29,665 bases of DNA from CBDUQP01 sp965369385 (GCA_965369385.1 CBDUQP010000027.1:1-29665), one strand, 5' to 3'. Positions 17,770-26,166 are shown, counted from the first letter of the stretch. Numbers and translations: made by a program. Notes: generated by a model not told the origin, from the sequence alone.

Positions 17770-17812
17770 TACGAAGATTGTCGAACTATCCTTCTATTTG
17801 GACGTAGACCTC

Positions 17813-18442
17813 ATGCAAGACAACAAGACCTCCGCCCTCACCTTCGTCTTCGGTAAACTGGCTGAAATACGGGCCATACTGATCTTTGATCTCAAGAACC
17901 TCTGGTACCCCGCCCTTGCGATAACGCCTATCGTATGCCTCCTGACCGGCTTGCTGTACTCCGCCGGCATGCTTGGGGCCGAGAGGCCGCTCAAGGATAT
18001 GATGGAGAATATCTCGCCACCGATTCTTGCCGTGGCTGCCGGCTTGGCGTTGGTACGCCTGGCGATATCAAAATCACCATACTTTATTTGGTTGGCGATC
18101 TTGTGCGGTTCGCTATTCTGCCGGGAATTACACTTCGAAGGAACTTCCATAGGAATCTACGTTGCACTGGTGATATTGCTGCTGGTGGCCGGACTGAAAT
18201 ACTCGCTTTTCGCCGAATACTTCTCATCACGCACGGTGATCACTCTGGTGACTTGCGTGTTCTTCACGTACTTCATCGCAATGACGTTCGATCAGCGGTG
18301 GTACACGTTTATACCGAACGCACGGAAGTACTACAGGCCGGTGGGAGAGATAATCGAAGTGACAGGGCATATCTTCACGCTAATGTTGGTGTTGCTTTCC
18401 CGCAAAACATCGCCAGTGTTCTCCCCAGCCGCGACACGGTAG
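17813..18442 (+). CDS. Small polytopic membrane protein of unknown function
   Basis: The 209-residue product has about six hydrophobic segments, near residues 30-52, 68-86, 88-103, 113-133, 140-158 and 185-196. The loops contain CRELHFEG and FDQRWYTFIPNARKYYRPVGE, which may be functional but match no family I can name. I chose ATG 17813 because it starts just before the first membrane segment and a possible -10 (TATACT, 17750-17755) would exclude the longer starts at 17663 (TTG) or 17726. The ribosome site is weak whichever start is used. It converges on the GntR-LacI regulator with one base between the stops. Confidence 0.65.
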   Translation: MQDNKTSALTFVFGKLAEIRAILIFDLKNLWYPALAITPIVCLLTGLLYSAGMLGAERPLKDMMENISPPILAVAAGLALVRLAISKSPYFIWLAILCGSLFCRELHFEGTSIGIYVALVILLLVAGLKYSLFAEYFSSRTVITLVTCVFFTYFIAMTFDQRWYTFIPNARKYYRPVGEIIEVTGHIFTLMLVLLSRKTSPVFSPAATR

Positions 18443-18443
18443 T

Positions 18444-19592
18444 TCACTTGCCCGCTGCCTGCACCTTGCCGCGCGCCTTGCGAGGTTTGTCCGTCAGCTT
18501 GCAGCACGTCTCACGCTCGACAAGCTTATGGGGATGAATGAGCTTCACGGGCCCAGACGCTCTGCCTTCAAACCGCTCGATCCCCAATTCGGCAGCCTTT
18601 GCGCCCATACCGTAACTGTCCTGATCGATAGTCGTCAGCGGCCGCGACAGCAGCCTTGCAAAATCCAGATCCGCACAGCCGATAACCGACATGTCCTTCG
18701 GTACGGAGATACCCAACTCGTCCATGGCGTTGATCACGGCAGCGGCGTATGTATCGTTCAATACGAATACCGCCGTCGGACGTTGCTGGCCCCTGGCAGC
18801 TTCCAGCCAGTTGCGAGCGGCTGACTTGGTATCCTCATGCCAGCCGTCTCCGGCGTGCAGCAAATGCTGAACGTCCGATGTAAGACCGGCTTTGGCCATT
18901 GCCTGCTCATAACCCTGGCGACGCGATACTGCGTTGATCTCACTTTCGTCGGTCGTAGCCAGGAAGGTGATCCGCTTGTGTCCGCTCGCCAGCAGATAGT
19001 TCGTTGCGTCCAGACCAATCTGCACATTGTCATTCTCAACCACGTCAACATTGAGACCGTCAAAGTGCCCGTCTACCATCACCACCGTGAAACCACTTGC
19101 GGCGAGCCGCGACAGGTCCTTGCGATTCTTCTCTCCACCGTTGACAGTGCAAAGCAACACCACGTGAGGTGCGGCATCACGAAGCTGGCGAAGCAGATTG
19201 TCTTCGCGCTCGGGCGAAAAGTCGGTATGAGAGACCACCATGTCATAACCGTGCCCACGAGCGAACTTCTCTATGCCTGCAACCATCGATCCGAAAAAAC
19301 TGTGGGCCACATCAGGCACCACAAGCGTCAGCCGCCGATTGGTATTGCTGGACGGTTTTAGAGGTATGAACACGCCCTTGGCCCGCTGGCGTTCGAGGAA
19401 TCCCTCGGCCACGAGCGCCCCGATAGCCTGACGCACTGGCGCAAGGCTTATGCTGTTCTCGCGAGACAATTCAGTCTCCGTGAACAGCCGGTCGCCCGGG
19501 CCAAACCGCCCGCTGCGGACAACGCTCAACACGCCGTCATACACCTGCTTGTGCAGTGGCACGCCCGAACCGGTATCAATATCCAAATGCAT
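18444..19592 (-). CDS. GntR-type DNA-binding domain fused to LacI-type sugar sensor (transcription regulator)
   Basis: The 382-residue protein has a GntR winged helix (residues about 8-78: VPLHKQVYDGVLSVVRSGRF, GDRLFTETELSRE, LAPVRQAIGALVAEGFLERQ, KGVFI) joined to a periplasmic-binding-protein-like sensor (residues about 87-365: LTLVVPDVAHSFFGSMVAGIE, GHKRITFLA, PTAVFVLNDTYA, SVIGCADLDFARLLSRPLTTIDQD). This is the architecture of AraR-like regulators, which release DNA when a sugar binds. Its own promoter (19641-19669) shares its 17-base spacer with the promoter of the pseudopilin-GH2 unit, so autoregulation and control of that unit are likely. GGGATGAGCG lies before the start codon. The gene ends one base from the convergent membrane-protein gene. 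Confidence 0.92.
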   Translation of the reverse strand: MHLDIDTGSGVPLHKQVYDGVLSVVRSGRFGPGDRLFTETELSRENSISLAPVRQAIGALVAEGFLERQRAKGVFIPLKPSSNTNRRLTLVVPDVAHSFFGSMVAGIEKFARGHGYDMVVSHTDFSPEREDNLLRQLRDAAPHVVLLCTVNGGEKNRKDLSRLAASGFTVVMVDGHFDGLNVDVVENDNVQIGLDATNYLLASGHKRITFLATTDESEINAVSRRQGYEQAMAKAGLTSDVQHLLHAGDGWHEDTKSAARNWLEAARGQQRPTAVFVLNDTYAAAVINAMDELGISVPKDMSVIGCADLDFARLLSRPLTTIDQDSYGMGAKAAELGIERFEGRASGPVKLIHPHKLVERETCCKLTDKPRKARGKVQAAGK

Positions 19593-19640
19593 CGCTCATC
19601 CCGCTTGCTGGTCATCGAAATATGGCCTGACTCAGGGACT

Positions 19641-19669
19641 ATTATCCTATAATATTATAATAATTGCAA
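19641..19669 (-). promoter_or_regulatory. Promoter of the GntR-LacI regulator with operator-like palindrome
   Basis: On the minus strand TTGCAA (19669-19664) and GATAAT (19646-19641) are separated by exactly 17 bases, TTATTATAATATTATAG. The palindrome TATAATATTATA occupies 19648-19659. These 17 bases are identical to the spacer of the promoter at 5597-5625, while the flanks differ, which argues against a simple duplicated segment. The likely start of transcription is about 42 bases upstream of the ATG at 19592. Confidence 0.72.
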
Positions 19670-19952
19670 GGGGGATTTGCGAAGGGAATCGGGAGAACGT
19701 AACTCGTTGATATGACTGAGCAAGCGTTGTGATTCGGCGATATGGGCCGAGCAAAACAGCGAAAGCGAATCGGCGTTTTTGGGGAGTTGTGATTGGTGGT
19801 TGGTCTGTTCGCGGTGGGACGTGCGTGCGGCTGTGCGACTTTGATCGTGAGAGGGGACACGGCCTGCTGCTTACGCAGCCGGACATGTCCCCGCCACGTG
19901 CGGCATAGAGTAGCAAGAGGGGGACGCCCACGCGGCGGGTAGGAGTGTGCAA
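19670..19952. other. Intergenic region between regulator and pseudopilin
   Basis: About 280 bases with no gene that I can support. The open frames on the minus strand are proline- and arginine-rich without a domain or ribosome site. It contains the hairpin at 19853-19892, listed separately. Confidence 0.5.
19853..19892. repeat. Hairpin GGGGACA...TGTCCCC, REP-like or terminator
   Basis: GGGGACA (19853-19859) pairs with TGTCCCC (19886-19892). Inside are further complementary bases (GCTGC / GCAGC). It lies 60 bases downstream of the stop of the minus-strand pseudopilin gene, so it may end that transcript. Its outer stem resembles the GGGGACAGTCCCC core of the pair at 22876-22985, suggesting a degenerate copy of the same repeat. 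Confidence 0.45.
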
Positions 19953-20708
19953 CTACTTGAGGGGATCGTAGATGCTATTATCGTGCCAATACGTGCCAGG
20001 TATCAGTTTGGCAGCGGCATCGCTGTCGGTAAGCTTGTCGGCGTGTCCGTCGAGGAAGACGGCATTGGCGTAGTTACTGGTGACCGACGATGTATAGGTT
20101 TGCGAGGCGTAGTACTTCACATCATTGCCGTGTCGCAGATAGATAGAGTGATTATCGCCCATGCCGCCGGGGCTGTAGACGACGGCGGCGGGAGGGTAAT
20201 ATGAGCCGTGTGCTGTCATCTCCGACCAGCCCAGCGTTTCGGCAGGATTGGTAACGTCGGTCGACGAGAGAAACTTCGGGCTAACACCAGGAGCTTCCAT
20301 GCCCATGCGCAGATTCCAGCCGAATGGTAGCAACACGCCAGTATACGTATAACTGGCTGGCCCGCCTCCCCCGGTTTTTACCGCATGCGGTTCGCTTGGA
20401 CAAACATTCGGCGCGAAATTAAGCTGCCCTCCGATTATGGATCCATCCTCACTGAGCATGGGAACCTCGGCGTACTCCCGCAGGAAAATCTGAGGGGGGC
20501 TGTTACCTCTGTAACCGGCGTATATACGGTGATCCTGCTCGTAATACACCTGTGCAAGGTGCAGGGCCTTCTGATTGGTCATACACGATATGGAGTTCGC
20601 CTGCTCCTTCGCCACCGACAGTGCAGGCAGCAGCAGCGATGCCAAGATCGCGATGATCGCTATCACCACAAGCAACTCTATCAATGTAAAACCTGTTCGA
20701 TTTGCCAT
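19953..20708 (-). CDS. Prepilin-type pseudopilin, H-X9-DG-like family
   Basis: The 251-residue protein begins MANRTG|FTLIELLVVIAIIAIL, a short leader with a classical Gly cleavage site. The middle has Cys pairs and Pro-rich turns typical of the family, and the C-terminal part reads TSNYANAVFLDGHADKL, the DG end of the H-X9-DG pattern with Thr in place of His. ATG 20708 gives the short leader; a TTG two codons upstream is also in frame. It is divergent from the LacI regulator at 21014 across a 305-base shared control region. Unlike the other two pseudopilins it is not followed directly by a glycosidase: the next gene on this strand is the GntR-LacI regulator, which has its own promoter. Confidence 0.86.
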   Translation of the reverse strand: MANRTGFTLIELLVVIAIIAILASLLLPALSVAKEQANSISCMTNQKALHLAQVYYEQDHRIYAGYRGNSPPQIFLREYAEVPMLSEDGSIIGGQLNFAPNVCPSEPHAVKTGGGGPASYTYTGVLLPFGWNLRMGMEAPGVSPKFLSSTDVTNPAETLGWSEMTAHGSYYPPAAVVYSPGGMGDNHSIYLRHGNDVKYYASQTYTSSVTSNYANAVFLDGHADKLTDSDAAAKLIPGTYWHDNSIYDPLK

Positions 20709-20819
20709 GCTCAATTCTTTACCTGCCTGTCAGATCGCCTTGATTCACCACGCCTGATTCGATGCCATGAACAGTATACCATCTATCGAAAAGAACCCCA
20801 AAGGGGCGTACCTACGCTC

Positions 20820-20850
20820 ATTATAGTATCATTTCTACTACCCGCGTCAA
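20820..20850 (-). promoter_or_regulatory. Candidate promoter of the third pseudopilin gene
   Basis: On the minus strand TTGACG (20850-20845) is followed after 19 bases by a consensus TATAAT (20825-20820). The spacer is two bases longer than ideal, so this promoter may need an activator or use a slightly different -35. The start codon is about 105 bases downstream. Confidence 0.4.
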
Positions 20851-20914
20851 GAATAATCTTTCGTGACCATCCTAAATGCCTGCACACACGATGCTTGCAG
20901 GAACATTATCCCTG

Positions 20915-20944
20915 TTGACACTACCGGTTACCTTCAGGTACCAT
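20915..20944 (+). promoter_or_regulatory. Candidate promoter of the LacI regulator
   Basis: TTGACA (20915-20920) is followed after 18 bases by TACCAT (20939-20944). The spacer holds the imperfect repeat GGTTACC / GGTACC, a possible operator. The start codon at 21014 is about 65 bases downstream of the expected start of transcription. Confidence 0.4.
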
Positions 20945-21013
20945 GGAGCCTTAGAACACTACATCCATTGCATCCGAACAATCGGCCACAAACCGGCAAA
21001 AGAAACGCTTCAC

Positions 21014-22075
21014 ATGGCAAAAGGCAGAATCACTCAAACCGAACTTGCGAAACTCGCGGGAGTAAGCCAGAAGACCATCTACCGCGCACTACACGGTAAG
21101 GGACGAATCTCTGCCAAGACGGCCGCGCTTATCGAAAATATCGCCAAGGAAAACAACTACCGCATCGACCAGGCCGCGCACACCATGGTCACCGGGAAGT
21201 ACCACAACATCGCCATCCTCACGCCGGGATGGCACCTGTCGGACGTTCCCGACGCGGCGGAGGATCATCCCGACAAGGGCTGGCACACGCCGCAGGAGTA
21301 TCTGGCGGGCATAAACGAGACGCTGGTAGACAGCGGATACTGCCTGTCAATGTCATACGTGGCTCCCTACGCCGAGCAACAGGTTGTATCGGGCGTCTTT
21401 GACCATCTCAGATTCGACGGCGTTATCTCCTTCGCGGAGATCGGACCGGCGATTGCCAATGTACTGGACGAGTTAGAGCTGTCCTGTGTGAGCGTAAATG
21501 CCACACGCCACAGTGAGCACAATGCCGTACTTGCCGACGATGTGCTCGGTGCCCAGATGCTCACGGAATATCTCATCAATCGCGGACACAAACGCATAGG
21601 CTTCATTGGCGGATCACCCATGTCGGGCCGCTACCTGTATGATAGTGAACGCCGCGAAGGATATCTCAAGGCGCTGGCCAATGCAGGCTTGCAGCCGCAC
21701 ACCTCACTTGACGTACGCCTTGTGGACGATCAGCGGAGAGATTACTGGAGAAACCTGCTGACGTCCGATGAAGACAAGCCCACCGCGTTTGTTACCATGA
21801 CATCAGCCTCGGCGGTCTACTTCATTCGGATCGCGCGAACTTTGGGACTAACTTACGCCAAGGATTTCGAGCTGGTAAGCTTCGATGACTCAGATGAGTT
21901 TGCACTGCTCGATCCGCCAATAACCACGCTGGCGTTGCCAGAATATGAGATGGGGCAAACTGCCGCCGAGATGATCCTGCAACTTGTCTCCGGCGAGTGC
22001 ACGAGCGTTGCCACCCGCGTCGTACCGCCGACGCTCATCGACCGAAGAGATCCGAATTACACCCTGCGGATGTAA
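21014..22075 (+). CDS. LacI-family transcription regulator
   Basis: The 353-residue protein starts MAKGRITQTELAKLAGVSQKTIYRAL, the LacI helix-turn-helix, with the hinge-side sequence GRISAKTAALIENIAKENNYRIDQAA. The sensor domain follows (NIAILTPGW near residue 66, INRGHKRIGFIGG near 192, DFELVSFDDSDEFALLDPPITTLALP near 285). LacI proteins of this type are usually repressors released by a sugar. ATG 21014 fits the family start; the frame is open to 20876, but that part crosses the promoter. No strong ribosome site is seen. It is divergent from the third pseudopilin and followed after 33 bases by the CBM9-like lipoprotein, so it may control both. Confidence 0.92.
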   Translation: MAKGRITQTELAKLAGVSQKTIYRALHGKGRISAKTAALIENIAKENNYRIDQAAHTMVTGKYHNIAILTPGWHLSDVPDAAEDHPDKGWHTPQEYLAGINETLVDSGYCLSMSYVAPYAEQQVVSGVFDHLRFDGVISFAEIGPAIANVLDELELSCVSVNATRHSEHNAVLADDVLGAQMLTEYLINRGHKRIGFIGGSPMSGRYLYDSERREGYLKALANAGLQPHTSLDVRLVDDQRRDYWRNLLTSDEDKPTAFVTMTSASAVYFIRIARTLGLTYAKDFELVSFDDSDEFALLDPPITTLALPEYEMGQTAAEMILQLVSGECTSVATRVVPPTLIDRRDPNYTLRM

Positions 22076-22108
22076 GCACACTTCCCACGCCAAATACAGA
22101 CCAAGCAC

Positions 22109-22864
22109 ATGCAAGCATCCAAGCCAATAGCAATCACAATCGTTATCGTCGCATGTTGCCTGCTGGCTTCATGCAGCCGCCAGCCACCGGCCGATTCCCC
22201 AGCCAAACCCGCAATACAAGCCATCCCCCCACTACCCCATATCCAGTGTCACCGCGCGGCCGGCGCTATAAGCATCGACGGGCAAACCAGCGAACCTGCA
22301 TGGCAGGCGGCAGACAAGGTGCACATGGTTCGCCTGCAAGGCGGCAAGCCCCGCCACAATACCCAGGTCCGCGTGCTCTGGGATGACGAATACCTTTATG
22401 TAGCGTTCGACTGCGAGGACCCCCAACCGACCTTCGGCGTAAGACTCACTAAGCGCGATGCGCCGGTTTGGAAAGATGCCAACGTGGTGGAGGTGTTCGT
22501 GAATCCCACGGGCGGCGGCCAGACGCATTACTCATTTGAGCTTAATCCGCTTAATACGCTTTACGATCACTTCGACAGCAATCCGAAGTGGAACGCGGCC
22601 GGCATTCGCACGGCTACTCATATCAAGAAAGTGGATGGTCGCACTGTCGGCTGGTCGGCGGAATTCGCATTCCCGCTGAAATGCTTCGCCAACGCGCTAT
22701 CGACCCCGCCGAAACCGGGGCACATCTGGCGAATCAACTTCTACCGCTACAACATGCTCGGCACACTCCCGGCAGACACGCCAGACCTGTACGCATGGTC
22801 GCGAACAATGACAGACAGCTTCCACGTTGCGGCGAGATTCGGCTACATTCATTTTGTGAAGTAG
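22109..22864 (+). CDS. Lipoprotein with CBM9-like carbohydrate-binding domain
   Basis: The 251-residue protein has a lipoprotein signal with lipobox LASC (Cys22), so the mature form should be anchored to a membrane. Residues about 45-250 form a family 9-like carbohydrate-binding module: ISIDGQTSEPAWQAA, RVLWDDEYLYVAFDCEDP, DANVVEVFVNP, YSFELNPLNTLYDHF, WSAEFAFPLKCF, WRINFYRYN. Modules of this kind bind sugar ends and often occur alone in planctomycetes and lentisphaerae. It begins 33 bases after the LacI gene on the same strand, so it is likely co-transcribed. The REP-like pair at 22876 follows directly after the stop. Confidence 0.88.
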   Translation: MQASKPIAITIVIVACCLLASCSRQPPADSPAKPAIQAIPPLPHIQCHRAAGAISIDGQTSEPAWQAADKVHMVRLQGGKPRHNTQVRVLWDDEYLYVAFDCEDPQPTFGVRLTKRDAPVWKDANVVEVFVNPTGGGQTHYSFELNPLNTLYDHFDSNPKWNAAGIRTATHIKKVDGRTVGWSAEFAFPLKCFANALSTPPKPGHIWRINFYRYNMLGTLPADTPDLYAWSRTMTDSFHVAARFGYIHFVK

Positions 22865-22875
22865 CGATGTTCCTA

Positions 22876-22985
22876 GCAAAAACGGGGACTGTACCGATTC
22901 TGGGACTGTACCCGCTTTTGCGGTAGATAGCGCACGCCGCGAAAGTGGGGACAGTCCCCAACGACGGGACAGTCCCCATTTTCGC
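22876..22985. repeat. Pair of REP-like hairpins with GGGGACTGT/ACAGTCCCC cores
   Basis: Two imperfect palindromes lie side by side. The first (22876-22921) has outer arms GCAAAAACGGG and CCCGCTTTTGC. The second (22939-22985) has arms GCGAAAGTGGGGAC and GTCCCCATTTTCGC, with an inner GTCCC / GGGAC. Each contains GGGACTGT or GGGACAGT words. The form resembles REP or BIME elements mobilised by REP-associated tyrosine transposases, which often carry such GGGGAC cores; none is present here. The pair fills the gap between two convergent genes and reaches the stop codon of the second, so it may also end both transcripts. Confidence 0.65.
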
Positions 22986-23955
22986 TACTCATTCACTGCG
23001 TTTGCGATTGCCTTCAACTGGCCGATGAATCCTTCGGCGATTAGTCCGCCTGTCGTTATCGGCACGTCCCACGTCACCACGCCGCCCTTGCCCGTTACGT
23101 GTTTCGTGTACCCTGTCGCCATCTCATTCGGGAAGCGAGGCCCATCGCCGCCGCACCAATCAGAGCCCATATACGTGAGTACGTGATATCTTGCCTTGTG
23201 TCCGTTGCGTTCAACCCATGGGCCCGGGCATTCACAAAGCGATTTGGATACTTCGCCGGCAGTGTAGTCTTCAACTTCCGTATGGCAGATAATCGGTAGC
23301 TTCACACCGGGATTGAAACAGATAATCGCATCGGGGTTGCCCGCTCTCAGGGAATCGGCGAAGCTCTGGAAGTTCGGCTCATCGTCATGGCGATACATCT
23401 CGTCGGCGAAATAGCATCCGTCAATCCACCAGCCGCGTATCTTCGTGCCCCAACGCTCGGACCATTCACGAATGATCTCCTGCCACATCAACTGAAAGTC
23501 CACCAGCCGCTTGCCGGTTCGCTCCGGCCCCCATGATCCCGGCCAGCTTCCCTCTATCCCCACTGCCACTTGAGCTTCTCCACGGCCACGGGATCCGCAC
23601 CGGGAGCGCTGTTGGGCACGTACAGCATCAATTCGATGCCTTTGGGCGCCAATGCATCGTACAAGTCCGAAACCAAATCGCGACGCGAACACTTGCTGGG
23701 ATCGATTCCCACATACTTGTCGTAGGCAGTGTTAGGAGCAAGATAATGCCCCGAATTCTGCCCGAGCGTGATGTACAAATACGGGACACCGATGTCGGCA
23801 AGCTGCTCGGCCAGCCCATCCACGTCAAAGGCATCCACCTGTGCATTCCACGCTTCGCTCGTCAGGTCCTTGCCGCCCGTCGAGCTTGGCGGCGAGCCCA
23901 GATAGTGACACATCACACCCCACTTGCACTCCGCAAACCAATCTGTACTACTCAT
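22985..23955 (-). pseudogene. GH29-like (alpha-L-fucosidase-type) gene with a one-base frameshift
   Basis: The first 133 residues (starting MSSTDWFAECKWGVMCHYLG, the family's opening as in WFxxAKFGxFxHW) stop at TAG just after KLKWQWG. The rest continues in another frame as IEGSWPGSWGPERTGKRLVDF onwards to NAVNE, including WWIDGCYFADEM, the position of the GH29 nucleophile Asp. The break falls in a run of four C (23558-23561 on the plus strand); one extra base would restore 323 residues, and 971 + 1 is divisible by three. The start is strong (GGAGGT six bases before ATG 23955). The gene is either recently broken, phase-variable or affected by a sequencing error. There is no signal peptide, so the product would be cytoplasmic. 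Confidence 0.8.
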
Positions 23956-24082
23956 TAACTTACCTCCACTCGCTCGGGTGAGCCTGATTACTCGTTCTCT
24001 GATATGTATTTACAATAGAACATCTGATTAACACAACAGTCGAATTGAAATAATTCTCAACTTTCTGCCACTGCGTATAACA

Positions 24083-24112
24083 GCGGGCCGGCAGCTTTCG
24101 CCACAGGCCCGC
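24083..24112 (-). terminator. Hairpin downstream of the GH57-like gene
   Basis: GCGGGCC (24083-24089) and GGCCCGC (24106-24112) form a GC-rich stem with a 16-base loop, 24 bases after the stop codon of the minus-strand GH57-like gene. On that strand it is followed by TGTTATA, a weak T-rich tail. It would separate the GH57-like gene from the GH29-like gene. Confidence 0.5.
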
Positions 24113-24136
24113 GAGAGTCATAATTTAATGGTGCGA

Positions 24137-25543
24137 CTAAGCCGGCGATTCTTCCCCGAAGTATTCCAGGGCCTGCATCTGATCGCAGACTGACTGTATC
24201 TGCGTGCTCATAAGTTGCGGCGAGTACAGCGAACGCATGTTGGCGATGCCGGCCTCTGCCATTGCCTTGCCGAGTGCCACATTGGCAGCCGCCAGGTCAT
24301 CCAGAGCTTCTTCAACGTTGAATCGTCCAGGGGAGGTCGGCGCTGGCGGCCAGCGGGCGTCAGACACATACGCGCCGGTGAGGCGTTGCAATGCATACTT
24401 CAGCGTGCCACTGAGGTCGTCAATATCTTCGCCGAGATACTCAACCACTGCCTTAATGCCATCGAATACCATGTTACATGCGGGGTCCAGCACGAGAGCG
24501 TGCGACGTATTCGCCCAGGCCTTTGCGGTGCCACCGTGCCACGCGATACCGTTCTCGACTTCGCCTATCTTGGGGTTATCGATCACTTCCTCGGCATCCA
24601 TGAACACCTCTTGCGGCGTGGACAATTCGTATCCGAGATCCTTGGCGATATCCAGCATCTGCTGGAAGCGGCTTACGCTGTCGGGTTCGGGCTCGAAGAA
24701 GCGTGCCTGCCCGAACTGCTTCACGTAGAAGTAAGCACTGGAACCGATATACTCGGCGTCCTCGGCGAACGGCATGATGAACGTGCCGGTCTTAGCGATG
24801 CGTTTTTTCCAGTTCAACAGCATCTCGCTGATCTCTTCGGGAGTGATCGGATTCTCGCGAATGCCTTCCGTTGCGCCCATCAGGTACCACAGCATCGGGT
24901 TGGCCATCATGTCTGAGCGGAACAGCATTTCCAGACCGTTGGGAGCCTTCGACGGATTCGTCAGATACTTCAGGAACTGCGGCTTGTCCTTAATATATTC
25001 TTCGATGCGGAAGAGCTTGTCCTTGTTGCTGTGTCCGGCGACGTCGAACTCCAGACCGGTGGCTTCGCGAATTTCCTGGAATGACAGTAAGAACGAATCG
25101 CCATCCATCACGAGCGATTCGTAACCGGCTTCCTTGTAGATTTCCGGAAGATAAGAAGCCCAACTGCATTCGGGGTTCCATCCGACCGTCGGCCGAACGC
25201 CCGTGTGCTTCTCCCATGTGTTCATACCGTCTTTCAGCGTTTCCAGGCCGATGGCAGGATCGATGTTCGACAGCATGATGTGGATCTGCGGCGAACCAAC
25301 TGGCTCAATCTGACCGTTGGCGATCAGGTTCTTCATCTTGTCCATCACGCTGGGGTTCAGTTCGGCGATGACGTCGACGGTGAAACCGGACGCCTCAAAC
25401 GCGATCTTGTAACCCTGCGCGTCGACCAGATCGAACAGCTTCTCGTATGTATTCTCAATCACCCAGGCACGCCGCTCGGGCGGCAACTGTGAGTATTGAA
25501 GGTTCGCATGCGGTAAGAAAATGATCTTCGGTTTGTCGCTCAT
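24137..25543 (-). CDS. Glycoside hydrolase family 57-like protein
   Basis: The 468-residue protein starts MSDKPKIIFLPHANLQYSQL, similar to the GH57 opening strand with its His. The nucleophile candidate is Glu125 in VGWNPECSW (family form GxWxPE), and the acid/base candidate is Asp262 in MPFAEDAEYIG (family form xDxExxG). Helices in the last third (near residues 300-460) fit the GH57 C-terminal bundle. GH57 includes amylases, branching enzymes and alpha-galactosidases; which one applies is not visible. It has no signal peptide, so it acts in the cytoplasm, perhaps on imported oligosaccharides together with the GH29-like protein next to it. GAGGAT lies upstream of the start. Confidence 0.78.
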   Translation of the reverse strand: MSDKPKIIFLPHANLQYSQLPPERRAWVIENTYEKLFDLVDAQGYKIAFEASGFTVDVIAELNPSVMDKMKNLIANGQIEPVGSPQIHIMLSNIDPAIGLETLKDGMNTWEKHTGVRPTVGWNPECSWASYLPEIYKEAGYESLVMDGDSFLLSFQEIREATGLEFDVAGHSNKDKLFRIEEYIKDKPQFLKYLTNPSKAPNGLEMLFRSDMMANPMLWYLMGATEGIRENPITPEEISEMLLNWKKRIAKTGTFIMPFAEDAEYIGSSAYFYVKQFGQARFFEPEPDSVSRFQQMLDIAKDLGYELSTPQEVFMDAEEVIDNPKIGEVENGIAWHGGTAKAWANTSHALVLDPACNMVFDGIKAVVEYLGEDIDDLSGTLKYALQRLTGAYVSDARWPPAPTSPGRFNVEEALDDLAAANVALGKAMAEAGIANMRSLYSPQLMSTQIQSVCDQMQALEYFGEESPA

Positions 25544-26166
25544 TGGTGATCCTCTACGTCAAGCTATTGTGTACTCTGATTCTTTCAGTATTCTATGCCT
25601 GTTTCCAACTTTCCTATGCCCAGAAAAAGACCGACCTGCGAAGATTCTCGCCCATCGGTCCGTCCTGCCCAGTCGCCGGCGGCTCAACCATTCCAGCCGC
25701 TGAAGCAAGTCAAGAATTGTACACGCAAGCAATACCGTTGGATACACCCTAACCACAAAACAAAAAAACACATATCGACGAATTCGCCTGCAGATGAGTC
25801 CCAAACCGGGCAAAATGCCACAAATTGCACAAAAAGCAGCAGAAAAACGCCCCCTACAGCCCGGCCACTCAGGTGTACTAAACATCCGAGGAGTTTTCGC
25901 ATTATCGTATGAAGTCTACTGACAGGCTGTCTGTTGAGTTCCCAAGTAAGAATATACTCCAGATAGTTGAAGGGCGCATGTTTTGAGATATGCCCGGCGC
26001 AAAAGAAGAGGCGCGGCAGGATGTTTGTGGGCCTGCTGCGCCTCGGTTGACTATTTGGTTACTATGTTTCTATGGATGACCGTGAACCTCTCGCCGCTAT
26101 ACTTGGCGTAGTCCTTGCCTGCCCTGTTACGGGTCTGGGGACCATCTTCTGCGGCAGGTCTAGCGC
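25544..26166. other. Intergenic region without a recognisable gene (except terminator)
   Basis: About 620 bases between two minus-strand genes. The part from 25600 to 25910 has A-rich and Lys/Thr/Pro-rich frames with no domain; the rest holds the helicase terminator (26008-26044). The minus strand from about 26166 down to 26051 is open in a frame different from the annotated helicase and ends in TAG just before that terminator. It may be a frameshifted end of the helicase (see findings). Confidence 0.5.
26008..26044 (-). terminator. Rho-independent terminator of the DEAD-box helicase gene
   Basis: GAGGCGCGGCAGG (26008-26020) pairs with CCTGCTGCGCCTC (26032-26044) in a 13-bp stem with one G-U pair and an 11-base loop. 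On the minus strand the stem is followed by TTCTTTT, a proper T-tract. It is 123 bases after the helicase stop codon, and six bases after a TAG in an alternative frame. Confidence 0.8.

Noticed and set aside
20820..20850. Third copy of the TATAATATTATA operator upstream of the pseudopilin at 20708
   Set aside because: Only the -10 TATAAT is shared; the spacer is 19 bases and unrelated.
25595..25912. Plus-strand frame (105 codons) between the GH57-like gene and the helicase terminator
   Set aside because: Low-complexity Lys/Thr/Pro-rich translation, no ribosome site and no domain.
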